NCBI GenBank assembly: GCA_964526565.1
Contig: CAZGMC010000007.1
Span: 7,305-71,304, forward strand
DNA: 64,000 bases
From: CAZGMC01 sp964526565
GTDB taxonomy: Bacteria > Pseudomonadota > Alphaproteobacteria > DSM-16000 > Inquilinaceae
Direction: 5' to 3'
The position numbers and the translations under genes are program-made. The notes under the pieces are model-generated. The model ran no database searches, had not been told where the DNA came from, and saw only the letters and a program-made list of their open reading frames with translations. Within the stretch, counting starts at the first letter, position 1. Each line of letters begins with the position of its first letter. Positions 56,717 through 64,000 of this stretch are shown here, piece after piece.

Positions 56717-57982
56717 ATGCGTCGCGTCGTGATTACCGGCCTGGGCCTGATCACACCGCTCGGGGTCGGCGTCAGGACCAACTGGGAGCGCTTGATCAAC
56801 GGCGAGTCCGGCATTACCGCCATACAGTCGTTCGACGTTTCCGACCTGCCGTCGAAGATTGCCGGGCAGGTGCCCCGTGGCGACCTCAGGCACGGGCACT
56901 TCAACCCGGACGACTTCGTCCCGTCGAAGGACCAGCGCAAGAACGATCAGTTCATCATCTATGCGCTGGCCGCGACCCGGGAGGCTGTCGCGGACGCCGG
57001 CTGGATGCCGACGGACGAGGAGTCGCTGGAGCGGACCGGCACCATGATCGGGTCCGGCATCGGCGGCCTGCAGAGCATCTATGAGGGCGCCGTGACGCTG
57101 CTGGAGCGCGGCCCGCGGCGGATCTCGCCCTTCTTCATCCCGGCCAGCCTGATCAACCTGGCCTCGGGCCAGGTGTCGATCCAGTACGGCTTCAAGGGAC
57201 CGAACCACGCCGTCGTCACGGCGTGCTCCACCGGTGCCCATGCCATCGGCGATGCGGCCCGCCTGATCGCCGCCGACGATGCCGACGTGATGATCGCCGG
57301 CGGCGCCGAGGCCGCGGTGAACCGGCTGGGCATCGCCGGGTTCGCCGCAGCGCGGGCGCTGTCCACGGGCTACAACGGCACGCCGCCGCTGGCGTCGCGC
57401 CCCTATGACAAGGGCCGCGACGGCTTCGTGATGAGCGAGGGCGCCGGCATCGTCGTGCTCGAGGAACTGGAGCACGCCAGGCGGCGCGGCGCCAGGATCT
57501 ACGCCGAGGTGACCGGCTACGGCCTGTCGGGGGACGCCTTCCACGTCACCGCCCCGGCCGAGGACGGCAGCGGCGGCTTCCGGTCGATGCGTGCGGCGCT
57601 CAAGCGCGCCGGCATCAACCCGGAGGACATCGACTACGTCAACGCCCACGGCACCTCGACGCCCGTCGGCGACGAGATCGAGCTCAATGCCGTCAAGCGC
57701 CTGTTCGGGCCGGCGCTGCGCACCGTGTCGATGTCGGCGACCAAGTCGTCGATTGGCCACCTGCTCGGTGCGGCCGGATCGGTCGAGGCGATCTACTGCG
57801 TGCTGGCGATCAACCACGGCGTCGTGCCGCCGACGCTCAACCTTAACGACCCGTCCGAGGCCTGCGACGGCGTCGATCTGGTGCCGCTCACCGCCAAGGA
57901 ACGGCGGGTGCGCGCGGCGCTGTCCAACAGCTTCGGCTTTGGCGGCACCAATGCGACGCTGGTCTTCAGCGAGTGTCCCTGA
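56717..57982 (+). CDS. fabF: 3-oxoacyl-ACP synthase II FabF
   Basis: Condensing enzyme that elongates acyl-ACP, 421 residues. RRVVITGLGLITPLGVGV opens the protein. The active-site Cys is in VVTACSTGAHAIGDA (near 170), and the two His are in YVNAHGTSTPVGD and KSSIGHLLGAAGSVEAI. The final FGFGGTNATLVF is standard. It lies 64 bases after acpP and its end overlaps the start of mltG by ten bases. Confidence 0.97.
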   Translation: MRRVVITGLGLITPLGVGVRTNWERLINGESGITAIQSFDVSDLPSKIAGQVPRGDLRHGHFNPDDFVPSKDQRKNDQFIIYALAATREAVADAGWMPTDEESLERTGTMIGSGIGGLQSIYEGAVTLLERGPRRISPFFIPASLINLASGQVSIQYGFKGPNHAVVTACSTGAHAIGDAARLIAADDADVMIAGGAEAAVNRLGIAGFAAARALSTGYNGTPPLASRPYDKGRDGFVMSEGAGIVVLEELEHARRRGARIYAEVTGYGLSGDAFHVTAPAEDGSGGFRSMRAALKRAGINPEDIDYVNAHGTSTPVGDEIELNAVKRLFGPALRTVSMSATKSSIGHLLGAAGSVEAIYCVLAINHGVVPPTLNLNDPSEACDGVDLVPLTAKERRVRAALSNSFGFGGTNATLVFSECP

Positions 57983-59001
57983 GGGTGTGGCTGCGCGCCC
58001 TCGCCCGGCTGTTCGCCGCGGCGACCCTCGTCGCCATCCTGGTCGCCGCCGGCGGCGCCTGGTTCGTCTGGGCCTTTCGCGCGCCGGGCCCGCTCGAGGA
58101 AACGACCTTCGTCGAGGTGCAGCGCGGTGCGGGCGTGCGCGGCATTGCCGCGCACCTGGCCGAGCGCGGCGTGATCGACAACCCCAGGCTGTTCGCCTTC
58201 GGCGTCTGGGTGTATGGCCGCGCCGGTGACCTGCGGGCGGGAGAGTATGCGTTCCCGCCGGGTGTCAGCGCCGAGGGCGCCATGGCCATGCTGGTCCAGG
58301 GCCGCGCCGTCAGCCATGCGCTGACCGTGCCGGAGGGCCTGACGTCGGCGGAGATCGTCACCCTGTTGCGCAACGACGACCGGCTTGGCGGGGAGATCGC
58401 GACGGTGCCGCCGGAAGGCACGCTGCTGCCCGAGACCTACCATTTCCGCCGCGGCGCGGACCGCACGGCGCTGCTGGAGCGCATGGCCACGGCCATGGAC
58501 GATGCGGTGCGCGAGCTGTGGGCCGAACGCGCGGAAGGCCTGCCCCTGGCAACGCCGGAGGAGGCCGTCACTCTGGCCTCGATCATCGAGAAGGAGACCG
58601 GCGTGCCCGAGGAGCGGTCCCTCGTCGCCAGCGTCTTCGTCAACCGCCTGGACCAGGGCATGCCGCTGCAGTCGGATCCCACGGTCATCTATGCGCTGAC
58701 CCAGGGCAGGGCGCCGCTCGGCCGTCCCCTGCAGCGCAGCGACATCGAGCAGACCGAATCACCCTACAACACCTATCGTGTCCCCGGCCTGCCGCCGGGG
58801 CCGATCGCCAATCCCGGCCGCGCCGCCATCGCCGCGGCGCTCGACCCCGCCGACAGCGAGTACCTGTACTTCGTCGCCGACGGCAGCGGCGGCCACGCCT
58901 TCGCCCGTACGTTCGCCGAGCATCGGCAGAACGTACGCCACTGGCGCCGCATCCGGGCCCGCCAGGAAGACCAGCAGGGGCAAGACCAGCAGGGACAATA
59001 G
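57973..59001 (+). CDS. mltG: Endolytic murein transglycosylase MltG
   Basis: Inner-membrane lytic transglycosylase that cuts nascent glycan strands near the divisome/elongasome, 342 residues, YceG-like. One N-terminal membrane anchor (about 10-33) precedes a LysM-like subdomain (VQRGAGVRGIAAHLAERGVI). The catalytic domain holds the essential Glu in ASIIEKETGVPEER (near 213), then VFVNRLDQGMPLQSDPTVIY and YNTYRVPGLPPGPIANPG. The GTG start at 57973 overlaps fabF by ten bases. The C-terminal 12 residues are Gln-rich (EDQQGQDQQGQ), coming from a small repeat. Confidence 0.95.
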   Translation: MSLRVWLRALARLFAAATLVAILVAAGGAWFVWAFRAPGPLEETTFVEVQRGAGVRGIAAHLAERGVIDNPRLFAFGVWVYGRAGDLRAGEYAFPPGVSAEGAMAMLVQGRAVSHALTVPEGLTSAEIVTLLRNDDRLGGEIATVPPEGTLLPETYHFRRGADRTALLERMATAMDDAVRELWAERAEGLPLATPEEAVTLASIIEKETGVPEERSLVASVFVNRLDQGMPLQSDPTVIYALTQGRAPLGRPLQRSDIEQTESPYNTYRVPGLPPGPIANPGRAAIAAALDPADSEYLYFVADGSGGHAFARTFAEHRQNVRHWRRIRARQEDQQGQDQQGQ

Positions 59002-59007
59002 GACACT

Positions 59008-59058
59008 GGCCCTGACGGCCCTGACGGCCCTGACGGCCCTGACGGCCCTGACGGCCCT
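59008..59058. repeat. 9-bp tandem repeat between convergent stop codons
   Basis: Five full and one partial copy of GGCCCTGAC lie between the mltG stop (59001) and the transporter stop (59057-59059), filling the gap. Confidence 0.93.
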
Positions 59059-60025
59059 ACAATGGCGGCTCGGGGCGGCGCTGCCGGGCGCGTTCCAGGC
59101 CCAGGCGGTGCTCGCGGTGCAGGATGAACACGCCGGCGGCCACGACCACCGCCGCGCCGGCCAGTACGACCGGCTCGGGCACCTCGCCGAAAACGACATA
59201 GCCGATCAGGAACGCCCACAGCAGCGCGGTGTACTCGAACGGGGCGATCAGCGAGGCGCCGGCGTTGCGGTAGGACGCCGTCAGCGTCACCTGGGCCAGC
59301 CCGCCGACCACGCCGATGGCGACCATGGCAGCACCGTCCAGCAGGTCGGGCATCACCGCAGCGAACGGCAACGTCGCCGCACCGACCACGGTGCACGTGG
59401 CGGAAAAGTAGAACACGATGGAGATGCCCGGTTCGGTCGCCGTCATGTGGCGGATCTGGATCATGGCGATGGCCATGAACACGGCGCCGAGCAGCGCCGC
59501 CGCGGCGCCGAACACGTAGGCGTCGTCCATGGCGCCGGCAGTCAGGCCGCGCACCACGGCCGGCTGCAGCATCAGCAGCACACCCAGGAAACCGACCGTC
59601 ACCGCCGTCCAGCGATAGCGCCGCACCGTCTCGCCCAGCAGCCAGGCGGCCAGCGCCGTGGTGATCAGCGGCGCGGCGAAGGTGATGGCCGTCGCCGTGG
59701 CCAGCGGGATCAGCGTCAGCGACGTGAACCGGCAGAACATGGCGGTGACGCCGGCCAGCGAGCGGCCCAGGTGGCTCCACGGCCGCGCCGTGCGCAACAC
59801 GCTCCAGCCGCCGGCGGCGCGGACCAGCAGCAGCACCGGGATCAGCGCGAACAGGCTGCGCACGAACACGATCTGGCCGGTCGGGTAGTCCGGCCCGAGC
59901 CACTTGATCAGCGCCCCCATGACGGCGAACAGCCCGGTCGACACGACCTTGAGCCCGACCGAGCGCAGCACCGCAAAGCGGTCGCCGGCGGCTGCATCGG
60001 CTCTGGTCGTCCTCTCCTGCGTCAT
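59057..60025 (-). CDS. EamA-family (DMT) transporter
   Basis: 322-residue inner-membrane transporter with ten helices in two EamA repeats (KVVSTGLFAVMGALIKWLGP near residue 22 opens repeat 1; the second begins near 168, FGAAAALLGAVFMAIAMIQI). Family members export metabolites such as amino acids or nucleosides; the substrate is unknown. The ATG at 60025 is the natural start; an upstream frame to 60076 lacks a signal. It lies 19 bases after the AdoMetDC-like gene on the same strand, so both are probably cotranscribed, and its stop is in a 9-bp tandem repeat. Confidence 0.88.
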   Translation of the reverse strand: MTQERTTRADAAAGDRFAVLRSVGLKVVSTGLFAVMGALIKWLGPDYPTGQIVFVRSLFALIPVLLLVRAAGGWSVLRTARPWSHLGRSLAGVTAMFCRFTSLTLIPLATATAITFAAPLITTALAAWLLGETVRRYRWTAVTVGFLGVLLMLQPAVVRGLTAGAMDDAYVFGAAAALLGAVFMAIAMIQIRHMTATEPGISIVFYFSATCTVVGAATLPFAAVMPDLLDGAAMVAIGVVGGLAQVTLTASYRNAGASLIAPFEYTALLWAFLIGYVVFGEVPEPVVLAGAAVVVAAGVFILHREHRLGLERARQRRPEPPL

Positions 60026-60044
60026 CCGCGGAGTTCTACCCGGT

Positions 60045-60434
60045 TCAGAACGGGAAGGACACGATCTCCCCGTCAATCGAGAAGAAGCCGCGGGTGAACG
60101 CCACCGTCGCGTCGGCGTCGAACGGCTTGCACGCGTAGACCACCACCGACAGGAACCGCGGCCCGCTCCAGAAATAGCCGGAGATCCCCGAATCGATCAG
60201 CGGCACGAAGGCATCGAACCCGGCGTTCTCCTGCCGCCCCATGCCCGAGGCCGGAGCATAGACCACCGGCTCGCCATAGGTGCGCAGGTCCAGGTGCACC
60301 GCCAGCCCGAGCAGAAAGTCGCGCACCGTATCGGCGGACACGTCGATGGTCCAGTGGCCCTCGACCAGCAGGCGCTGCCGGAACACCTCCGGCGCCAGGG
60401 TGCGCTGCAGGCCGCCGTGCTGCCCGGCCGTCAT
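60045..60434 (-). CDS. S-adenosylmethionine decarboxylase-like protein
   Basis: 129-residue protein with the layout of small AdoMet decarboxylases (SpeH/SpeD type), which feed aminopropyl groups to spermidine. It has GHWTIDVSADTVRDFLLGLA at the start, YAPASGMGRQENAGFDAF, the segment LIDSGISGYFW where the self-processing Glu-Ser-His would be, then FLSVVVYACKPFD, with a Cys in the usual place, and AVAFTRGFF-like helix. Some hallmark residues differ (Gly instead of His after the Ser), so it may be an inactive or altered paralogue. It starts one base after a 35-residue ORF and precedes an EamA transporter. Confidence 0.62.
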   Translation of the reverse strand: MTAGQHGGLQRTLAPEVFRQRLLVEGHWTIDVSADTVRDFLLGLAVHLDLRTYGEPVVYAPASGMGRQENAGFDAFVPLIDSGISGYFWSGPRFLSVVVYACKPFDADATVAFTRGFFSIDGEIVSFPF

Positions 60435-60435
60435 G

Positions 60436-60543
60436 TCAGGCCGCAACTGCTGCCGCAAGCGCGGCGCCGATCGCGTCGGCCAGCTCCAGTTCGGTGTCCT
60501 TGCGGACATAGGACAGGAAGACCCGGTGGCCTGCAGCGTTCAT
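60436..60543 (-). CDS. Small leading ORF (35 aa) before the AdoMetDC-like gene
   Basis: A 36-codon frame with AAGAGG eight bases before its ATG ends one base before the next start (TGACATG), so the two are likely translationally coupled. The product is NAAGHRVFLSYVRKDTELEL followed by ADAIGAALAAAVAA. It could be a regulatory upstream ORF, or a small subunit. No family is recognised. Confidence 0.5.
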   Translation of the reverse strand: MNAAGHRVFLSYVRKDTELELADAIGAALAAAVAA

Positions 60544-60780
60544 CGGCCGCCTCTTATATGCCGTGGAAGCCCTGTAAAAGATAAAGGCAACGATCTACCC
60601 AAGGCGAGCACTTTAAGTCGCTTGAAAGGACCGGCATGCGCAGGCTCTCGAACCGCATCTCGGAGGCCTGCGAACCATGCGGCCCCTCCCCGGCCTTGCC
60701 GCTGCGCAAGTCGGGTGGCCGGCCGGCGCCCGGCCGTGGTAACCAGCAAGCTGGCGACATCATAAACACGGCAGGCGACC

Positions 60781-61623
60781 ATGGAACTGCGCGACCTTCT
60801 GGGGCTGAGCCCGGCCGGATTCCACCGCATCGTCTATACCGATTGGGGCACGGCCGGGGACCGTCCGCCGGTGGTGTGCGTGCACGGCCTGGTGCGCAAC
60901 GGGCGCGACTTCGACGCTCTGGCCGAGGCGCTGTCGGCGACGCGGCGGGTCGCCTGCCCCGATGTGGTCGGGCGCGGCCACAGCGACCGGCTGCCCCATC
61001 ATTCGCTGTACGGCTACCCGCAATACTGCGCCGACATGACCGCCCTGGTCGCCCGGCTCGGCACGGCGCAGGTCGACTGGGTCGGCACCTCGATGGGCGG
61101 GCTGATCGGCATGATGCTGGCCGCCCAGCCGAAGACGCCGGTCCGCCGGCTGGTCATGAACGATGTCGGCCCCTATGTCACGAAGGCGGCGCTGGAGCGC
61201 ATCGCCGGCTACGTGACGCGCGACCCGTCGTTCCCCGACCTCGGCTCGCTGGAGACCTATTTGCGCGAAATCTATGCCCCGTTCGGCCCGCTGACCGACG
61301 CCCAGTGGCGCCACCTGGCCCGTCACGGCCACCGCCGCCGCGACGACGGCACCCTCGGCCTCGCCTTCGACCCCGCCCTCGGCACCGTGTTCAAGGACCA
61401 GGAGATCGAGGACGTCGACATGTGGCCGGTGTGGGAGCGCATCCGGTGCCCCGTGCTGGTGCTGCGCGGCGCCCGGTCCGACGTGCTGCCGGCGGACATC
61501 GCCAGCCAGATGACCGAGCGCGGCCCCAAGGCGACGCTGGTGGCGTTTTCCGGCATCGGCCATGCCCCGCCGCTGATGGCCGACGACCAGATCGCCGTCG
61601 TGCGGGACTGGCTCGATGGCTGA
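60781..61623 (+). CDS. Alpha/beta hydrolase
   Basis: 280-residue alpha/beta hydrolase of the epoxide-hydrolase/esterase type. Oxyanion loop VVCVHGLVRNGRDFD (near 38-52), nucleophile elbow GTSMGG with Ser about 103, acid in VLVLRGARSDVLPADI (near 235) and His in FSGIGHAPPLM (near 262). No signal peptide; substrate unknown. It overlaps the next gene by eight bases. The divergent region upstream is AT-rich near 60580-60640, but no promoter is clear. Confidence 0.88.
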   Translation: MELRDLLGLSPAGFHRIVYTDWGTAGDRPPVVCVHGLVRNGRDFDALAEALSATRRVACPDVVGRGHSDRLPHHSLYGYPQYCADMTALVARLGTAQVDWVGTSMGGLIGMMLAAQPKTPVRRLVMNDVGPYVTKAALERIAGYVTRDPSFPDLGSLETYLREIYAPFGPLTDAQWRHLARHGHRRRDDGTLGLAFDPALGTVFKDQEIEDVDMWPVWERIRCPVLVLRGARSDVLPADIASQMTERGPKATLVAFSGIGHAPPLMADDQIAVVRDWLDG

Positions 61624-62647
61624 GGCGCCTCGCATCGTGCGGCGGACGCGGCCGCTCGACATCGAATTCCCGCCGTTCCAGCCCCGCCTGCCGTGGCTCA
61701 GCGGCGACCTGCAGACGGTGCGCAACGCCTTCCTCGATTCGGTTGGGCTGGCGCCGAAAGGCCCGGCGCCGGACAACGCGCAGACCATGCAGTTCGGCAT
61801 GACCGACGGCAGCGAGGACGTGCTGGTCGGCCGGCTGGACGAGGCGCCGTCGGAGTACGAGCACCCGCTGGTCCTGCTCGTCCACGGCCTGACCGGGTGC
61901 CAGGACAGCGTCTACATGCGCGCCACGGCGCAGCACCTGGTGGCCCTGGGCTACTCGACGATCCGGCTCAACCTGCGCGGCGCCGGACCGTCGCGGCCGC
62001 GCTGCCGGTTCTGGTACCACGCCGGGCGCAGCGACGACCTGGCCACCGTCATCGACAAGCTCGACCCGACGCTGACCGAGCAGGGCGTGGTCCTGATCGG
62101 CTTCTCGCTGGGCGGCAACATCGTGCTCAAATACCTGGGCGAACAGGGTGAACGCGCGCCGGTGCTGGCGGCGGCGACCGTGTCGGCCCCGATCGACCTG
62201 GCGGCGACCTCGCGCTGCATGATGGCGCCGCGCAACCATCGCTACCACCGCTGGCTGCTCGACCGGATGAAGACCGAAGCGACCGCACCGGGCGCCGCGG
62301 TGACCGACGAGGAGCGCCGCGCCGTCGCCGCAGCGGACACGGTCTATGCCTTCGACGACACCTTCGTCGCCCCGCGCAACGGCTTCGGCGCCGCCGACCG
62401 GTACTACGCCGAGTGCAGCGGCCGGCAGTTCCTGGGCGACATCCGCGTGCCGACGCTGATCATCCACGCCGCCGACGACCCGTGGATCCCGATCGAGCCC
62501 TATCGCACCTACCCGTGGCAGGGCAACGACATGCTGGTGCCGCTGCTGCCCGACCATGGCGGCCACCTGGGCTTCCACGGCCGCACCGGCCCGCCGCCCT
62601 GGCACGACCATTGCATCTCGCTGTTTCTGCAGGCCGCTGCAAGCTGA
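61616..62647 (+). CDS. YheT-family alpha/beta hydrolase
   Basis: 343-residue hydrolase of the YheT/EMB8 group. The LPWLSGDLQTVRNAFLDSV opening, the HG-loop LLVHGLTGCQDSVYMRATAQ, the nucleophile elbow GFSLGGNIVLKYLGEQGE (Ser near 165), and the late LIIHAADDPWIPIEPYR and LPDHGGHLGFHGR segments, with the catalytic Asp and His, define the family. It starts eight bases before the end of the upstream hydrolase, so both are coupled. Its role is unknown; relatives act on lipids or short esters. Confidence 0.92.
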   Translation: MAEAPRIVRRTRPLDIEFPPFQPRLPWLSGDLQTVRNAFLDSVGLAPKGPAPDNAQTMQFGMTDGSEDVLVGRLDEAPSEYEHPLVLLVHGLTGCQDSVYMRATAQHLVALGYSTIRLNLRGAGPSRPRCRFWYHAGRSDDLATVIDKLDPTLTEQGVVLIGFSLGGNIVLKYLGEQGERAPVLAAATVSAPIDLAATSRCMMAPRNHRYHRWLLDRMKTEATAPGAAVTDEERRAVAAADTVYAFDDTFVAPRNGFGAADRYYAECSGRQFLGDIRVPTLIIHAADDPWIPIEPYRTYPWQGNDMLVPLLPDHGGHLGFHGRTGPPPWHDHCISLFLQAAAS

Positions 62648-62771
62648 GCCGACGGTAGGCGGCGGCCATCGCCGAGGCGATCCGGCGGATCGCGGCCGCC
62701 GCACACTGCCGCCGCACACCGTCGACCGGACCCGGGGGTACGGGGGGCGGGACAGGGAACGAGCCGACCGG

Positions 62772-63116
62772 TCAGTCCGCGGCCGCGGCGGCGGCCACGA
62801 TCAGCTCCGCGAACTCGCTGAGGAACACCGAGCCCCTGACGGTGCGCTGAACCAGGATGTTGCGCCGGTCCGCCTCGTCCGGCTTGCGCCGCACGAAGCC
62901 CAGCGTGCCGAGCCGGTCCAGCGCCCGGGTGACGGCCGGCTTGGACACGTTCAGCGTCGTCGCCAGCCCGCGCACCGTGTGCGGCGGCGGCGTCAGGTAC
63001 ACGGTCAGCAACAGCGCCAGCTGGCGCGCCGACAGATCCGGCTCGTCGCGGCGGACCGAGGCCACCAGTGTCGCCCGCCAGATCTCCAAGGCCTGGTTCG
63101 GTGCCAGAATCGGCAT
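62772..63116 (-). CDS. MarR-like winged-helix regulator
   Basis: Small DNA-binding protein of 114 residues with a MarR fold. SARQLALLLTVYLTPPPHTV is followed by the recognition helix region (ATTLNVSKPAVTRALDRL) and the wing (GFVRRKPDEADRRNILVQRT), then a dimerising helix ending in an Ala run. The ATG at 63116 is preferred over a TTG at 63164. It is divergent from a glutathione-transferase gene at 63287, which it may control. The effector is unknown. Confidence 0.85.
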   Translation of the reverse strand: MPILAPNQALEIWRATLVASVRRDEPDLSARQLALLLTVYLTPPPHTVRGLATTLNVSKPAVTRALDRLGTLGFVRRKPDEADRRNILVQRTVRGSVFLSEFAELIVAAAAAAD

Positions 63117-63286
63117 GATCGCCCGCCCGTTGCGCAAGCGGAACGAGCGTGCCGGCTCGCGCAAAACGATGCAAGCGTTCTGTGCGCGCTGAATGTCGAT
63201 TTCCCCCTTTTTATAGTCGTATTGGCGCCTGCGGCGGCGTGGCCGGGCCTTGGGCGGCGTCCGGCCTTGCGCTACAGTCCGGCGTC

Positions 63287-63955
63287 ATGCGTGTCCTCTA
63301 TCACCTGCCCCTGTCGGCGCCGTGCCGCATCGTGCGGCTCGCCCTGGCGGAAAAGCACCTGGAGTTTCAGGCCAGGGAAGAGAAGGTGTGGGAGCGGCGG
63401 GCGGAATTCCTGTCGTTGAACCCGGCCGGCGACGTACCCGTTCTGATCGAGCCCGACGGCACGACGCTGACCGACAGCTGGGTGATCGGCGAGTACCTGG
63501 AGGAGCTGTACCGTGACGTGCCGCTGATCGGCACCACACCGCTCGACCGGGCGGAGGTGCGGCGGCTGGTCGTCTGGTTCGACCGGAAGTTCGCCTTCGA
63601 GGTCAGCGACAACCTGGTCGGTGAGAAGATCATCAAGCGGCTGCTCAAGCGCGGCCAGCCCAACTCCGACGCCATCCGCGCCGGGCTGATGAACATCCAC
63701 TACCACCTGGACTACATCGCCTGGCTGGCGGAGCAGCGCCGTTGGCTGGCCGGCGACGCGTTCTCGCTGGCCGACATGGCCGCCGCGGCGCACCTGTCGG
63801 TGGTCGACTACCTGGGCAACGTGCCGTGGGAGCAGCACCCCGAAGCCAAGGACTGGTACGCCCGCATCAAGTCCCGCCCCAGCTTCCGGCCGCTGCTGTC
63901 CGACACGGTCCCGGGCATGGCGCCGGCGGCCCACTACGCCGACCTGGACTTCTAG
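63287..63955 (+). CDS. Glutathione S-transferase
   Basis: 222-residue GST. The thioredoxin-like N-terminal domain has MRVLYHLPLSAPCRIVRLAL with Ser/Cys near residue 10-13 as the candidate catalytic position, PVLIEPDGTTLTDSWVIGEY with the cis-Pro and the Ser that binds the gamma-glutamyl group. The C-terminal helical domain has WLAGDAFSLADMAAAAHLSV, the standard N-capping box. The class is not clear; it is closest in form to bacterial beta/theta-like GSTs. The ATG at 63287 is chosen because GST folds begin with this strand. It is next to a divergent MarR-like gene. Confidence 0.93.
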   Translation: MRVLYHLPLSAPCRIVRLALAEKHLEFQAREEKVWERRAEFLSLNPAGDVPVLIEPDGTTLTDSWVIGEYLEELYRDVPLIGTTPLDRAEVRRLVVWFDRKFAFEVSDNLVGEKIIKRLLKRGQPNSDAIRAGLMNIHYHLDYIAWLAEQRRWLAGDAFSLADMAAAAHLSVVDYLGNVPWEQHPEAKDWYARIKSRPSFRPLLSDTVPGMAPAAHYADLDF

Positions 63956-64000
63956 CGTCCGCGGCCGGGACGCCGCCCAGCCCCCGGCCCAGCCCCCGGC

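Overview
The window is high-GC DNA (judged by eye at roughly 70%) with almost gap-free coding on both strands. It reads as chromosome of a motile alphaproteobacterium. Supporting signs are a FlaF-type flagellar regulator, the rpsF-rpsR-DUF2232-rplI order, fabD-fabG-acpP-fabF-mltG, an E. coli-like MntR, a membrane pyrophosphatase and AdoCbl riboswitches. A Rhodospirillales-like lineage is my inference; there is no rRNA, and I found no tRNA. Bases 34282-34381 are a run of 100 N (assembly gap) inside flgK, and the first gene is cut by the window edge.

Layout. 1-7.1 kb: the 3' part of a CopB-like metal ATPase, small hypothetical genes, a CBS protein, and a LysR regulator divergent from a wrbA / glutathionyl-hydroquinone reductase / pirin operon that looks like quinone and electrophile defence. 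7.3-16.4 kb: a complete vitamin B12 import locus. A first cobalamin riboswitch precedes exbB-exbD-exbD-tonB, a second precedes btuB, and then come an unrecognised protein and btuF-btuC-btuD. 16.4-21.4 kb: a manganese ABC importer (mntA-B-C-D, minus strand) divergent from mntR, with a palindromic operator between them. 21.5-29.0 kb: a CBS protein, a K+-dependent-type membrane pyrophosphatase (hppA), DUF3616, a hydrolase and an SPFH/NfeD pair. 29.2-38.8 kb: flagellar filament and hook genes (flaF, a flaG-like gene, flgL, flgK, flgE, flgD, fliK), with sigma-54-like promoters before fliK and flaF. 39.2-48 kb: a fluoride channel, NAD salvage (pncB-pncA), a lipoprotein, RNase Z, cupin and CBS proteins, and an ornithine-decarboxylase-like enzyme with an SDR. 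48-52 kb: gatB, a decayed nucleotidyltransferase-antitoxin gene and cfa. 51.8-59 kb: the ribosomal S6/S18/L9 operon and, divergently, the fatty-acid synthesis operon ending in mltG. 59-64 kb: an EamA transporter with an AdoMet-decarboxylase-like protein and a tiny leading ORF, two alpha/beta hydrolases, a MarR regulator and a GST.

How it fits together. Several blocks are self-contained. The B12 locus carries its own energising Ton complex, outer-membrane receptor, periplasmic binder and ABC importer under two riboswitches. The Mn locus carries its own regulator. The flagellar block carries its own sigma-54 sites. A recurring oddity is the number of short tandem repeats (5-31 bp units), both between genes (often exactly between convergent stop codons) and inside genes, where they encode Gly-Asp-Arg/Gly-rich tails (MntC, S6, GatB, FliK). 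The items I would look at first are the unrecognised B12-locus protein, the small-ORF/AdoMetDC-like/EamA operon, the hairpin-plus-tandem-repeat element at 48.2 kb, and the small ORFs with strong ribosome-binding sites.
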